From NCBI GenBank assembly GCA_945949875.1, contig CAMFGH010000002.1:1-64000 (forward strand): a DNA stretch of 64,000 nt, given 5' to 3'. The number at the start of each line of letters is the position of its first letter. Within the stretch, counting starts at the first letter, position 1. The DNA comes from an uncultured bacterium. GTDB taxonomy: Bacteria; Bacillota; Clostridia; Lachnospirales; Lachnospiraceae. The position numbers and the translations under genes were made by a program. The notes below the pieces were generated by a model. It was not told where the DNA came from. It worked only from the letters and a program-made list of their open reading frames with translations, and ran no database searches. Below are positions 1 to 9,235 of this stretch, one piece after another.

Positions 1-504
1 CGGGTCAATATGAATGGCCACGGCAAAGGCCAGTCGCACAAACATACCACTGGAATAGGTGTTTACCGGCTGATAAACATATTCCCCGATATCTGCAAAA
101 TCCAGAATATCCTGCAGTTTTTCATCAATTTCTTTCTCCGAAAAGCCGATCATGGTCCCATTTAAATAGATATTTTCGATTCCGTTGTACTCCATGTTAA
201 ATCCGGCACCCAGCTCCAGCAGTGCGGAAATACGTCCATTTACCGTAACTTCGCCCTTACTTGGATGCAGCACACCGGTAATGATCTTCAGAATCGTTGA
301 TTTGCCGGATCCATTGGTTCCGATGATCCCCACACATTCGCCCTGGCGGATGTCAAAATCCACGCCCTTCAGTGCATAATGATCGGTATGCTTCTTTTTC
401 CTTGTAAGGCCCAGTGCTTCTTTTACCCGGTCAGAAGGTTTGTTATACAGTTTATAGATTTTTTCGACTCCTTTTACAGAAATCGCCACATTCTTATTAT
501 CCAA
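1..504 (-). CDS. tagH: Polysaccharide/teichoic acid ABC exporter ATP-binding subunit (TagH/Wzt type), truncated by window edge
   Basis: Minus-strand translation from a TTG start at 504 (GGGAG RBS upstream): LDNKNVAISVKGVEKIYKLYNKPSDRVKEALG...GIIGTNGSGKSTILKIITGVLHPSKGEV...; Walker A GTNGSGKST; NTYSSGMFVRLAFAVAIHIDP signature. Not in the ORF track because it runs off the edge. Confidence 0.88.
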   Translation of the reverse strand, partial: MDNKNVAISVKGVEKIYKLYNKPSDRVKEALGLTRKKKHTDHYALKGVDFDIRQGECVGIIGTNGSGKSTILKIITGVLHPSKGEVTVNGRISALLELGAGFNMEYNGIENIYLNGTMIGFSEKEIDEKLQDILDFADIGEYVYQPVNTYSSGMFVRLAFAVAIHIDP

Positions 505-581
505 AGCAGGTCTCCCTCATCGCTTCACGCTGCATTTTCCATTATTCCGTATCGCATCCGTCAAATGCCATTTCGGATATG

Positions 582-1586
582 TTACATCACATCTGCGAAA
601 TGTATTTTAAGTCGTTTGAAGATCAATGCTCCGATGCCAAAAACTACCACCGTAAAGATCCAGAAATACATGGTAGAATAGAAATCAGCAAAGAACCATT
701 CCCTTTCGCAGATTGCACTTCGATAACCGTTTACAATATAAACTAACGGATTCAGTTTGATAATGCTTGTCAAAAGTGGTTTGTCCGCTATCATGTTGAT
801 ATTCCACAAAATCGGAGTTGCCCACATTCCCACCTGAAGAAGAATATTGATGATCTGGGTCAGGTCCCGGAAAAAGATCACAACTGCACAGGTGGTATAG
901 GACAATCCAAGAACAAATACGAACAGGCAAAAGCTGTAATAAACCACCTGGATCGTATAAATCGTCGGATAACATCCATACAGAATCGCAACCACCAGCA
1001 AAACAATCACAAAGAAAACATGGATAAACGTAGCTGCTATAATCTTAATGATCGGTAAAATACTGATCTTAAAGACCACTTTTTTTACCAGATAATTGTA
1101 TTCCAGAAGGGCTGTGGTTCCATTGTTCAGTGCTTCGGAAAAATAGAACCAGGGTACCAGACCGGCTGTTAAATAAAGTACATAAGGCATCTGTATGCCC
1201 CCGGATAAAAGCTGCGCTTTTTGACCGAAAAAGTTGTCAAACACAAACCAGTACATGGCAACCGTCACCACCGGCTGCACCATGGCCCAGATAAAGCCCA
1301 GATAAGAACCGGCAAATCTTTTCTTAAAATCATTCTTTGCCAGTTTCCAGATCAGTCTTCTGTTTTCATATAATTCCACCGGAAGCACGGTAACCTTATC
1401 ATATAATAAAATGAAAACCACACAGGAAATGATGATAATTGCACATGCGATAATCTTTTTCACCAGCTCTTCCTGTGGATCAGCCCACGGATTGTGGTGA
1501 AGCACAATGATCAGTGCCATGATAAATGCTGCCACACAGAACACGGTAATTCCTGTCCGCTTCGAGATTTTATTCCACTTGAACAT
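582..1586 (-). CDS. tagG: Polysaccharide ABC exporter permease (TagG/Wzm type, ABC-2 family)
   Basis: ORF 334 aa; KNDFKKRFAGSYLGFIWAMVQPVVTVAMYWFVF is characteristic of TagG/Wzm; adjacent to the ATPase gene. Confidence 0.9.
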   Translation of the reverse strand: MFKWNKISKRTGITVFCVAAFIMALIIVLHHNPWADPQEELVKKIIACAIIIISCVVFILLYDKVTVLPVELYENRRLIWKLAKNDFKKRFAGSYLGFIWAMVQPVVTVAMYWFVFDNFFGQKAQLLSGGIQMPYVLYLTAGLVPWFYFSEALNNGTTALLEYNYLVKKVVFKISILPIIKIIAATFIHVFFVIVLLVVAILYGCYPTIYTIQVVYYSFCLFVFVLGLSYTTCAVVIFFRDLTQIINILLQVGMWATPILWNINMIADKPLLTSIIKLNPLVYIVNGYRSAICEREWFFADFYSTMYFWIFTVVVFGIGALIFKRLKIHFADVM

Positions 1587-1598
1587 GCCTGTTCCTTC

Positions 1599-2162
1599 CT
1601 ACGCTCTATACTTCTTTGTAAACTCTGTAAGGCCGCCCCACTTTGTATCCTTCTCCGACATGATCAGTTCCATGCCCTCCGGGATCGGCCATTTTACACC
1701 GATTTCAGGATCTCCATAGAAAAGTCCGCCTTCATCTCCTGGATGATAAAAGTCAGTACATTTATAACAGAATTCTGCATAATCGGAAAGCACCAGAAAA
1801 CCATGCGCAAAATTTTTCGGAATAAAGAACTGCTTTTTATTTTCCTCAGATAAGATCTCCCCATGCCATTTTCCATAAGTAGCAGACCCTTTCCTCAAAT
1901 CTACTGCCACATCAAAGACTTCTCCTTTGATGACCCTTACCAGTTTATCCTGGGGGAAATCAATCTGGAAATGAAGCCCCCGGAGTACGCCTTTTTTGGA
2001 TGCGGACTGGTTATCCTGAACAAAAACCTGATCAATCCCTGCTTCTTTATAATCGTTATAATTGTAGGTTTCCATAAAATATCCCCTGGAATCCCCAAAT
2101 ACGCTGGGAGTAATAATTTTAAGTCCTTCAATTTCACATGTTTCTACTGTAATTTTACCCAT
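1599..2162 (-). CDS. rmlC: dTDP-4-dehydrorhamnose 3,5-epimerase
   Basis: 187 aa; GDSRGYFMETYN, VQDNQSASKKGVLRGLHFQ, FAHGFLVLSDYAEFCYKCTDFYHPGDEGG. Confidence 0.95.
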   Translation of the reverse strand: MGKITVETCEIEGLKIITPSVFGDSRGYFMETYNYNDYKEAGIDQVFVQDNQSASKKGVLRGLHFQIDFPQDKLVRVIKGEVFDVAVDLRKGSATYGKWHGEILSEENKKQFFIPKNFAHGFLVLSDYAEFCYKCTDFYHPGDEGGLFYGDPEIGVKWPIPEGMELIMSEKDTKWGGLTEFTKKYRA

Positions 2163-2181
2163 GAATTCCTATGCTCCTTAC

Positions 2182-3528
2182 TTAGTATGCCAAATAGCTG
2201 ATATCCAGATCCACTCTTCCGTTTATACCATCCACACTGCCGGAAGATGTGTACTGCCAAAATTGATATCGCCCACCATATTGTGGTGTTTCCCTGTATT
2301 CCGCCAGCCAGGTCATATAATTTTCCAGCTGGGCCAGAGATAAATTCTTATTCAGCCAGTTTCTGCTGGCATATACGCCACTGCTGTATCCGGCTCCTTC
2401 AATCGTCTCGCAGAACGCCCGGCATACCTCCGTTCTGGTAGATATGTCCAGTCCGTCTGCCCGGCCATTGCCGCCTGCGCCTTCCGAATCAATAAAGATG
2501 GGATATTCGATCCGGTATCCTTCGCACAGGGAAAGTACCATACTGGCTTCTTCCACCGCTTCCACTTCATTGACTGCCTGGGTAAAGAAATACACTCCCA
2601 CCTTCAGGCCTGAGGCCAGCGCGCCTTCTATATTCTTTCTGAAATAAGGATCCTCGACCAAAGCTCCTGTGGACGAACCACGGTATCCGGCACGAATGAT
2701 GGCATATCGAATGCCTGCATTACGCACTTTGTCCCAGTCAATGTCTCCGTTATATTTGGAAACATCGATTCCCATCTGCCCGGCTTCTCCAAGCTCCTGA
2801 ATATCTTTTATTTCCGTTGCATCTGCGTCATCCAGGGCATCCTTTTCCCCGGTGTCTTCCTGCTCCGCAATGATATCTTCCTCTGTCTTGATGAGGAGCG
2901 CAATATCCTCAATGGGCAGGTACTCCACTTTATCCTTTACCCGAATGATCGTTGGGGAAGGAACTTTGTATCCTTCCACCTCGTCCATGGTGACTTCATA
3001 ATCCCCTGCGATCAGATTACTCACATAAAGGATTCCATCCTTGTCCTGGTCTCTGTAACTGCCTGCTTCTCCAACATGAATCGTAAAAGGAACCCCTGTT
3101 ACGATAACCCCATTGCTGTCCTGCACCTGAATTCTCATATCCCTCTCTACCGAAGTGATAATAAAATACAGGTTATTACTCTGGGCGTCCAGCAGTGCCT
3201 GTTCATATTTGGAAAGTTCCCGGTTGAAAAAGGTCAAATCTTTCTCAAAAGCAGACAAATCTGTTCCTACCTGTTTTTCAGGATCTGCTCCTGCAAAGCC
3301 TTCCGGGTTATACTTCATGGCATATTCGCTTACATCGATCCGGGCATTTTCCTCCTGCTCTTCAAGAGAAGATATGGGGCCGCTCTGGCTTTCCGACATG
3401 GTCCGGCCCCCACTGCCACTTACTTTCTTCTGGATCTGTTCCCAGTTTAAAAGCAGCGTCGTAGATAACACCATAAAGACCAGTAAAGTGGTCAGAAATA
3501 TTGTTTTTCTTCTTTTCTTTTTACTCAT
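2182..3528 (-). CDS. Membrane-anchored GH25 muramidase with Cna-B-like stalk
   Basis: 448 aa; N-terminal TM; C-terminal GH25 (MGIDVSKYNGDIDWDKVRNAGIRYAIIRAGYRG...FIDSEG...FWQYTSSGSVDGINGRVDLDISY). Confidence 0.9.
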   Translation of the reverse strand: MSKKKRRKTIFLTTLLVFMVLSTTLLLNWEQIQKKVSGSGGRTMSESQSGPISSLEEQEENARIDVSEYAMKYNPEGFAGADPEKQVGTDLSAFEKDLTFFNRELSKYEQALLDAQSNNLYFIITSVERDMRIQVQDSNGVIVTGVPFTIHVGEAGSYRDQDKDGILYVSNLIAGDYEVTMDEVEGYKVPSPTIIRVKDKVEYLPIEDIALLIKTEEDIIAEQEDTGEKDALDDADATEIKDIQELGEAGQMGIDVSKYNGDIDWDKVRNAGIRYAIIRAGYRGSSTGALVEDPYFRKNIEGALASGLKVGVYFFTQAVNEVEAVEEASMVLSLCEGYRIEYPIFIDSEGAGGNGRADGLDISTRTEVCRAFCETIEGAGYSSGVYASRNWLNKNLSLAQLENYMTWLAEYRETPQYGGRYQFWQYTSSGSVDGINGRVDLDISYLAY

Positions 3529-3590
3529 CTGTCCACCTCAGGTTCGGTACTTTTCATGCCTTATCCTTTGTCAGCTTTCCTTTTTGTCGT

Positions 3591-4460
3591 CTATAATCCG
3601 TTGGCTACCTCTACCAGATATTTTCCATAATTGGTTTTCATCAGAGGTTCAGCCAGCGCCAAAAGCTGTTCTTTTGTGATAAAACCACGTTTATAAGCGA
3701 TCTCTTCAATACAGGATACATACAGTCCCTGTCTTTTCTGGAAAGCCGCTACAAAATCCGCTGCATCCAGCAGAGAATCATGATTTCCGGTATCCAGCCA
3801 TGCAAAACCACGTCCCATGGTCTCTACATGCAGGGTTCCCCGTCTTAAGTATTCATTGTTGATACTGGTGATCTCAATTTCACCTCTTGCGGAAGGTTTT
3901 ACATTCTTTGCGATTTCAACCACATCATTGTCGTAGAAATACAGCCCCGGTACCGCATAATTGCTCTTCGGATGTTCCGGCTTTTCTTCAATGGAAATAG
4001 CCATTCCGTTTTCATCAAACTCTACTACCCCATATTCTCTTGGGTCTCTTACATAATAACCAAAGATTGTAGCGCCCTTTTCTCTGGATGCCACTTCTCT
4101 TAAAAGCTTGGAAAAACTCTGCCCATAGAAAATATTATCGCCAAGTACCAGCGCCACACTGTCTTTGCCAATGAATTCCTCGCCAATGATAAAAGCATCT
4201 GCCAGACCTCTGGGCTGTTCCTGAATCGCATATTCAAAATGAAGGCCCAGCTGTTCTCCGGTTCCGAACAAATCTTCAAATACCGGCAGATCTCTCGGTG
4301 TGGAAATGATCAGAATATCTCTGATACCAGCCAGCATCAGGGTAGATAACGGGTAATAAATCATCGGTTTATCATATACCGGCATAATCTGTTTTGAAAT
4401 TGCTTTGGTCAGCGGATACAATCTTGTTCCGGAACCACCTGCTAAAATAATCCCTTTCAT
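3591..4460 (-). CDS. rmlA: Glucose-1-phosphate thymidylyltransferase
   Basis: [46 protein letters not shown]; start moved from 4487 to 4460 because an AAAGGAGAAAAC RBS precedes the internal ATG. Confidence 0.95.
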   Translation of the reverse strand: MKGIILAGGSGTRLYPLTKAISKQIMPVYDKPMIYYPLSTLMLAGIRDILIISTPRDLPVFEDLFGTGEQLGLHFEYAIQEQPRGLADAFIIGEEFIGKDSVALVLGDNIFYGQSFSKLLREVASREKGATIFGYYVRDPREYGVVEFDENGMAISIEEKPEHPKSNYAVPGLYFYDNDVVEIAKNVKPSARGEIEITSINNEYLRRGTLHVETMGRGFAWLDTGNHDSLLDAADFVAAFQKRQGLYVSCIEEIAYKRGFITKEQLLALAEPLMKTNYGKYLVEVANGL

Positions 4461-4469
4461 GTTTTCTCC

Positions 4470-4538
4470 TTTCGCATCCTGCAGCAACTGCCTTTCGCAT
4501 TCCGCAGTAACTGCCTTTCACATTCCGCAGTAACTGCC
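4470..4538. repeat. 3 x 23-bp tandem repeat (tttcRcatYctgcagYaactgcc-like) upstream of rmlA
   Basis: tttcgcatcctgcagcaactgcc / tttcgcattccgcagtaactgcc / tttcacattccgcagtaactgcc in perfect 23-bp register. Confidence 0.9.
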
Positions 4539-4655
4539 TTCCACAGTACTCTCTGCATACCTAAAAACAGATATCGATGGCTTTTTCTATCTGAAAAAAA
4601 GCCTCTCATTTACACCACAAACGGGAACGGAAGCCTCCGTCCCCATTTCTGGATC

Positions 4656-5738
4656 TTATTTATCTTTATACATATCTTCATAATATTTCTGGTAATCGCC
4701 GCTTGTCACATTCTTCATCCAGTCTTCGTGCTCGAAGAACCATTTGATGGTCAGCTTAATACCTTCTTTAAACATGGTTTCCGGCTCCCAGCCCACTTCG
4801 GCTTTAATCTTGTCCGGTGCAATAGCATAGCGTCTGTCGTGACCTTTTCGGTCCTGAACATAAGTGATCAGGTCCTTGCTTACCAATGCTTTTCTCGGAT
4901 CATCATCCGGCAGCATTTCCTGTAAAGTTTCAATGATGATATGGATGATTTCGATATTCTGCTTCTCATTGTGGCCGCCGATATTATAGGTTTCAAAAAG
5001 TCTTCCTTTTTCCTGAACCATATCAATTGCCTTGGCATGGTCTTCCACATAAAGCCAGTCACGCACATTTTTGCCATCTCCGTATACCGGAAGTTTCTTA
5101 CCCTGAAGCGCATTGTTGATGATCAGCGGAATCAGTTTTTCAGGGAACTGATAAGGTCCGTAGTTATTGGAGCAGTTGGTGATGTTTGCCGGGAATTTGT
5201 AGGTATCCATATAAGCTTTTACCAGCATGTCCGAACTTGCCTTACTTGCAGAATAAGGACTATGGGGTGCATAGGGTGTGGTTTCATAGAAATATCCACC
5301 GTCTTCTTCCAGAGAACCATATACTTCATCTGTGGAAACATGAAGGAACTTTTTGCCTTCCTTAAAGCTTCCGTCCGGCAGTTCCCAGGCTGCTTTTGCA
5401 CAGTTCAGCATAACAGCAGTCCCCAGTACGTTGGTCTGTACAAATACTTCCGGCTCCTTGATACTTCTGTCTACATGGCTTTCTGCCGCAAAATGAACCA
5501 CTCTGTCGATATCATTCTCAGCAAAGATTTTTGCAATTGCCTCTTTATCGCAAATATTCGCCTTTACAAAGGTATAGTTCTCTCTGTTTTCCACATCCCG
5601 CAGATTTTCCAGATTTCCGGCATATGTCAGTGCGTCCACATTAATGATACGGATCTCATTGTCATATTTTTTGAACATATAGTGAATGTAATTGGATCCG
5701 ATAAATCCCGCACCACCTGTAACCAAGTATGTTCTCAT
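4656..5738 (-). CDS. rmlB: dTDP-glucose 4,6-dehydratase
   Basis: 360 aa; VTGGAGFIGSNYIHYM, HFAAESHVDRSI, YSASKASSDMLV, NCSNNYGPYQFPEKLIPL. Confidence 0.96.
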   Translation of the reverse strand: MRTYLVTGGAGFIGSNYIHYMFKKYDNEIRIINVDALTYAGNLENLRDVENRENYTFVKANICDKEAIAKIFAENDIDRVVHFAAESHVDRSIKEPEVFVQTNVLGTAVMLNCAKAAWELPDGSFKEGKKFLHVSTDEVYGSLEEDGGYFYETTPYAPHSPYSASKASSDMLVKAYMDTYKFPANITNCSNNYGPYQFPEKLIPLIINNALQGKKLPVYGDGKNVRDWLYVEDHAKAIDMVQEKGRLFETYNIGGHNEKQNIEIIHIIIETLQEMLPDDDPRKALVSKDLITYVQDRKGHDRRYAIAPDKIKAEVGWEPETMFKEGIKLTIKWFFEHEDWMKNVTSGDYQKYYEDMYKDK

Positions 5739-5766
5739 AAATTTGTTCTCCTTTATAACTTTTTCA

Positions 5767-8700
5767 TCAATATCCCAGATAACTCAGGTTCAGATCCACA
5801 TTTCCGTTGATTCCCGGAATGGATCCCTTTGAGCTGTACTGCCATAAATTATATCTTCCGGTATAAGTCGGGGCTGCTGCATACTGAGCCAGCCAGATCT
5901 TATAGGAACTGAGACTTCCGGCATCCATCTTGGAATTCAGCCATGTCTTATTTGCATAAACACCTGCAGTATACCCTGAGTTCTGAATGGTTGCACAGAA
6001 CGCTTTAATGACTGCAGTTCTGGTTCCTTTGTCCAGACCGTCTGCACGTCCGCCACTGCTTTCCACATCCAGGAAAATCGGATAGGAAATCTTGTACTTC
6101 TTCACCAGAGAAAGTACCATGGAAGCCTCTTCTACCGCTTCTTTCTCATTTACCGCCTGGGTAAAGAAGTAAACACCGGTCTTAATGCCTGCTGCATTGG
6201 CTCCGGAAATATTTGCAGCAAAGGTTGGGTCTGTGATCAGTGCGCCTGTGGTAGAACCACGATATCCGCATCGGATGATGGCGTAGGATACACCAGCCGA
6301 TTTTACTGCATTCCAATTAATATTTCCATTCCATTTCGATACATCAATACCAAAGTTACCGGAGCTGGTCTGCAGTGTTCCATCACTTGCAAACACATAT
6401 TTTGCACCCTGGATGACCTGCTCACCTGTTACATATTTATGATTATCCAGGTAATAATAGGTTTTACCATTTATTGTCTGCCATCCGGTATACAGTGTTT
6501 CCGTTGTCTGTAAAAAGAACTCACTGAACTTATAATAATCTGCGTATACTGCTTTTCTATAGTTACCGTTTTCTTTTACGTATACCTGATTTCCGTTTTT
6601 ATCTTTCAGCAGCGATGTGGTATCCAGCTCAGCACTGTTGCCAACGGTTACCGTACAGGTTGCCTCTTTACCATTGCTTCCTGTTACTGTAATCTTTGCT
6701 GTACCTACTTTCACACCGGTTACCGTAACTGTCTTGTCCGATACTTTTACGGTTGCAATCTTCTCATCCGATGATTTTGCTGTAATGGTTGCATTTGTTG
6801 GCTTCACTGTGGCTTTGATCGTTCCGGTCTTACCTACCGCAACCGTCAGCTTGTCCGCATCCAGAGTAAGGGAAGCATCGTCTGTTACTGTTACTTTGCA
6901 GACTGCTTTCAGACTGCCCGCGGTAACTGTGATCTCAACCGGGCTGGAAGTAGCTTTAAGCCCTTCAATTGTGGCTGTTGTAGCCGCTGAATTATTATCC
7001 TTCGGAGTGACTTTTACCGAGTTTGCATCAGAAGATGTCCAGCCAGTGATTGTTTGATTCGTTGTGGCTGTTAATGTTACTTTTTCACCCTTTGCAATAG
7101 TCTTTGTGGTGGGTTCAATCGTAAGGGTCGGCGTCACCGGTGCTTTTTCTACGGTAACAGTAATCTTTACATCGCCGTTCGATGTGGTTCCTGTTAATGT
7201 AGCACTACCTTCTGCCACACCAATCACATTAAAGCCTTCCACTTTCGCTACACTATAATTGGAAGATGTCCATTTGCTAATATCAAGTCGATCTGTCTTT
7301 TCAACTAACTGCTGTGCACCCGATCCACCGGAGCTGCTTCCGCCATCTCCGGAGTCACCAGAACTGCTTCCGCCAGAGCTGCTTCCTCCATCATCGCTTC
7401 CACCAGAGCCACTTCCGCCGGAGCTGCTTCCGCTATCATCGCTTCCGCCGGAGCCACTTCCGCCGGAGTCGCTTCCACTATCTCCGCTTCCACCAGAGCT
7501 GCTTCCTCCAGAACCGCTTCCACTTCCGGAACCACCGGCGCCGCTATCTGTCCCATCATCATAGGTATAATTAACTTTATCCGGAAGACTCTTAGATTCC
7601 CCCACTTTTACCGTTATATTACTTAAACTTTCAAACTCTGCTGCCAAAGCCAGATCCGACACCTTCAGTTTTGCCGAAGCACCCGGATCCTTGATATCAC
7701 TCTTGCTGATAGCTTTATAGGATACTTCACCGGCAGTAGTGCTGGATTTGTAAAATGGCACGGTATCTGTCAGCTTGGATTCTTCCACGGTTTCCACGAT
7801 TGCTGTATCTTCGATTGCTGCATTTACTTCTGCTTCTGTTTTGATTTCTTCCACAACATCTACTTTTTGATAAGCGATGGTTGCTTTTACATCGGCAGAC
7901 TGCTCTGCACTGGCAATGATATAATCCTTATACTCTTCCCCATCAAGCGGAAGCATTTTGACCTTATAGCCACCTGCTGCAATGTCTTCTTTGTAGATCA
8001 CACCGTCTTTATCATCATCTGTCCAGGTTTCTGTCTTCTTGTCCGGGGTTGTAACTTCTACAGAAAACGGTACATTTGCGATCAGCTTGTCCGTCTCAGA
8101 GTTGACAAATTTTATCTTCAGATCCTTCACAATGGAAGTCATCTTCATGGTAACACTGGCACCCTTTGACTCCACCGTCTGCTGTGCTTCTTCCGTCAAT
8201 TCTTCCGATACGAGAATTTTGTTTGCCTGTGCATCTGCCACCGCATACAGACCGTTTTCACCGATTATTTGCACGCCATCCAGCTGGCTTCCTACCTCAG
8301 CAAATGAAGCGACAGCACTGTTTTCCTGCTTTACCATGCTGAAAACCACACCGGTGATCACTGCCACGAAAAGAACAGCCACACCAGTCAGCGCAATGAT
8401 CTTATCCACTGTCGGCATTTCGATGATCTTGTCCACCACGCCCGCAAGTCCCGGTCTTTTCCTTCGTTTTCTCATGACCGCACGTCTTGCCGCATACACA
8501 CTCTCGTCGTAGTCATCATCATCGTAGTCATCGCCATATTCAAATTCTTCTTCGTAGTCGTCGTCTTCGTAAGAGTCTCCGTCATATTCTCCGGCATAAT
8601 CCGTCCCCGGATCATCACTGTAATCCCGGATTTCATCCTCTTCGTAATACTCTTCTACATCTACATCGTCGTAAACTTCGTCTTCTTCGTAAGCCTCATC

Positions 8701-8931
8701 ATCCTCATAGGCTTCATCTTCTTCGTAAGCTTCGTCATCCTCATAGGCTTCATCTTCTTCGTAGTACTCATCCTCTTCGTAGTATTCGTCATCCCCGTAA
8801 TACTCTTCATCCTCATAGTACTCGTCGTACAGTTCCTCTTTTATTTTCCGACTCTTTCTGCCGGAATCTCCCCGATATGATTTCTGATTCCGGGCATATT
8901 TTGTCTTTTTCTTCTTTCCCAATAAACTCAT
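5767..8931 (-). CDS. Large membrane-anchored GH25 muramidase: acidic Tyr-rich N-terminal tail, TM, Cna-B-like stalk, Big_2-like domains, Ser/Gly tract, CW-binding-like repeat, C-terminal GH25
   Basis: Start chosen at MSLLGKKKK (8931) with GGAAG RBS; ORF track start (9105) is probably over-extended. GH25: GIDVSKWNGNINWNAVKSAGVSYAIIRCGYRG...FLDVESSGG...LWQYSSKGSIPGINGNVDLNLSY. Confidence 0.9.
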   Translation of the reverse strand: MSLLGKKKKTKYARNQKSYRGDSGRKSRKIKEELYDEYYEDEEYYGDDEYYEEDEYYEEDEAYEDDEAYEEDEAYEDDEAYEEDEVYDDVDVEEYYEEDEIRDYSDDPGTDYAGEYDGDSYEDDDYEEEFEYGDDYDDDDYDESVYAARRAVMRKRRKRPGLAGVVDKIIEMPTVDKIIALTGVAVLFVAVITGVVFSMVKQENSAVASFAEVGSQLDGVQIIGENGLYAVADAQANKILVSEELTEEAQQTVESKGASVTMKMTSIVKDLKIKFVNSETDKLIANVPFSVEVTTPDKKTETWTDDDKDGVIYKEDIAAGGYKVKMLPLDGEEYKDYIIASAEQSADVKATIAYQKVDVVEEIKTEAEVNAAIEDTAIVETVEESKLTDTVPFYKSSTTAGEVSYKAISKSDIKDPGASAKLKVSDLALAAEFESLSNITVKVGESKSLPDKVNYTYDDGTDSGAGGSGSGSGSGGSSSGGSGDSGSDSGGSGSGGSDDSGSSSGGSGSGGSDDGGSSSGGSSSGDSGDGGSSSGGSGAQQLVEKTDRLDISKWTSSNYSVAKVEGFNVIGVAEGSATLTGTTSNGDVKITVTVEKAPVTPTLTIEPTTKTIAKGEKVTLTATTNQTITGWTSSDANSVKVTPKDNNSAATTATIEGLKATSSPVEITVTAGSLKAVCKVTVTDDASLTLDADKLTVAVGKTGTIKATVKPTNATITAKSSDEKIATVKVSDKTVTVTGVKVGTAKITVTGSNGKEATCTVTVGNSAELDTTSLLKDKNGNQVYVKENGNYRKAVYADYYKFSEFFLQTTETLYTGWQTINGKTYYYLDNHKYVTGEQVIQGAKYVFASDGTLQTSSGNFGIDVSKWNGNINWNAVKSAGVSYAIIRCGYRGSTTGALITDPTFAANISGANAAGIKTGVYFFTQAVNEKEAVEEASMVLSLVKKYKISYPIFLDVESSGGRADGLDKGTRTAVIKAFCATIQNSGYTAGVYANKTWLNSKMDAGSLSSYKIWLAQYAAAPTYTGRYNLWQYSSKGSIPGINGNVDLNLSYLGY
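7314..7552 (-). repeat. Coding Ser/Gly/Asp low-complexity tandem repeat
   Basis: Encodes SGAGGSGSGSGSGGSSSGGSGDSGSDSGGSGSGG...; DNA built from iterated ccgccggagccacttccg-like units. Confidence 0.85.
8640..8840 (-). repeat. Coding acidic Asp/Glu/Tyr tandem repeat
   Basis: Encodes EEYYEDDEYYEEDEYYEEDEAYEDDEAYEEDEAYEDDEAYEEDE; about 30-bp imperfect units (tcatcttcttcgtaagcttcgtcatcctcataggct). Confidence 0.8.
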
Positions 8932-8970
8932 GAAACTTGCTTCCTTTTTTCTATAATTAATATCTGTAAC

Positions 8971-8999
8971 ATTGTACCATTTTTCTGTATACAATTCAA
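8971..8999 (-). promoter_or_regulatory. Predicted sigma-A promoter for the 5767..8931 gene
   Basis: Minus strand TTGAAT-N17-TACAAT, about 40 nt upstream of the chosen ATG. Confidence 0.55.
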
Positions 9000-9148
9000 G
9001 GATGCTGCAAAGCATGAAAAAGTTTCCATATTGCAGGATTTGAAATAATTTCCAGACAGAATGGCTCAAACCATTTTCCGTCCCCCCTGTGAAACTGCAA
9101 AACACAGATTTTGTCGATGGATTAATCCCCTGAAATCAAGCAGAATTA

Positions 9149-9177
9149 TTGACTTTGCTGAAATAGACTGTCATAAA
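9149..9177 (+). promoter_or_regulatory. Predicted sigma-A promoter for the 9236 ORF
   Basis: TTGACT-N17-CATAAA. Confidence 0.35.
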
Positions 9178-9235
9178 TAAAGTAAATATGACACATACAA
9201 CAATGCATTAAATTTTTATGGAAAGGGGAATTCCT

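Noticed and set aside
185-1853. Small plus-strand ORFs (185..379, 379..681, 414..746, 1494..1853)
   Set aside because: Antisense to tagH, tagG and rmlC; no RBS or domain support.
4575-4645. Two small inverted repeats (ggctttttctatctgaaaaaaagcc; gggaacggaagcctccgtcccc) after rmlB as terminators
   Set aside because: Stems plausible but no convincing T-tract on the minus-strand exit side; not reported as terminators.
4941-5810. 289-aa plus-strand ORF antisense to rmlB
   Set aside because: rmlB is certain on the minus strand; the antisense ORF has no family features.
6617-7258. Plus-strand Val/Thr-rich ORFs 6617..7057 and 7064..7258
   Set aside because: Antisense to Thr/Val-rich Big_2 coding sequence; no RBS or recognisable domain.
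7259-7574. Plus-strand ORFs rich in Pro/Leu/Glu and His/Arg/Phe (7259..7564, 7314..7574) and minus alternative frame 7305..7562
   Set aside because: Shadow frames of the Ser/Gly coding repeat of the GH25 gene; low-complexity DNA keeps several frames open.
8487-8933. Plus-strand His/Arg-rich ORF of 148 aa
   Set aside because: Antisense to the acidic Asp/Glu/Tyr repeat; composition is explained entirely by the complementary codons.
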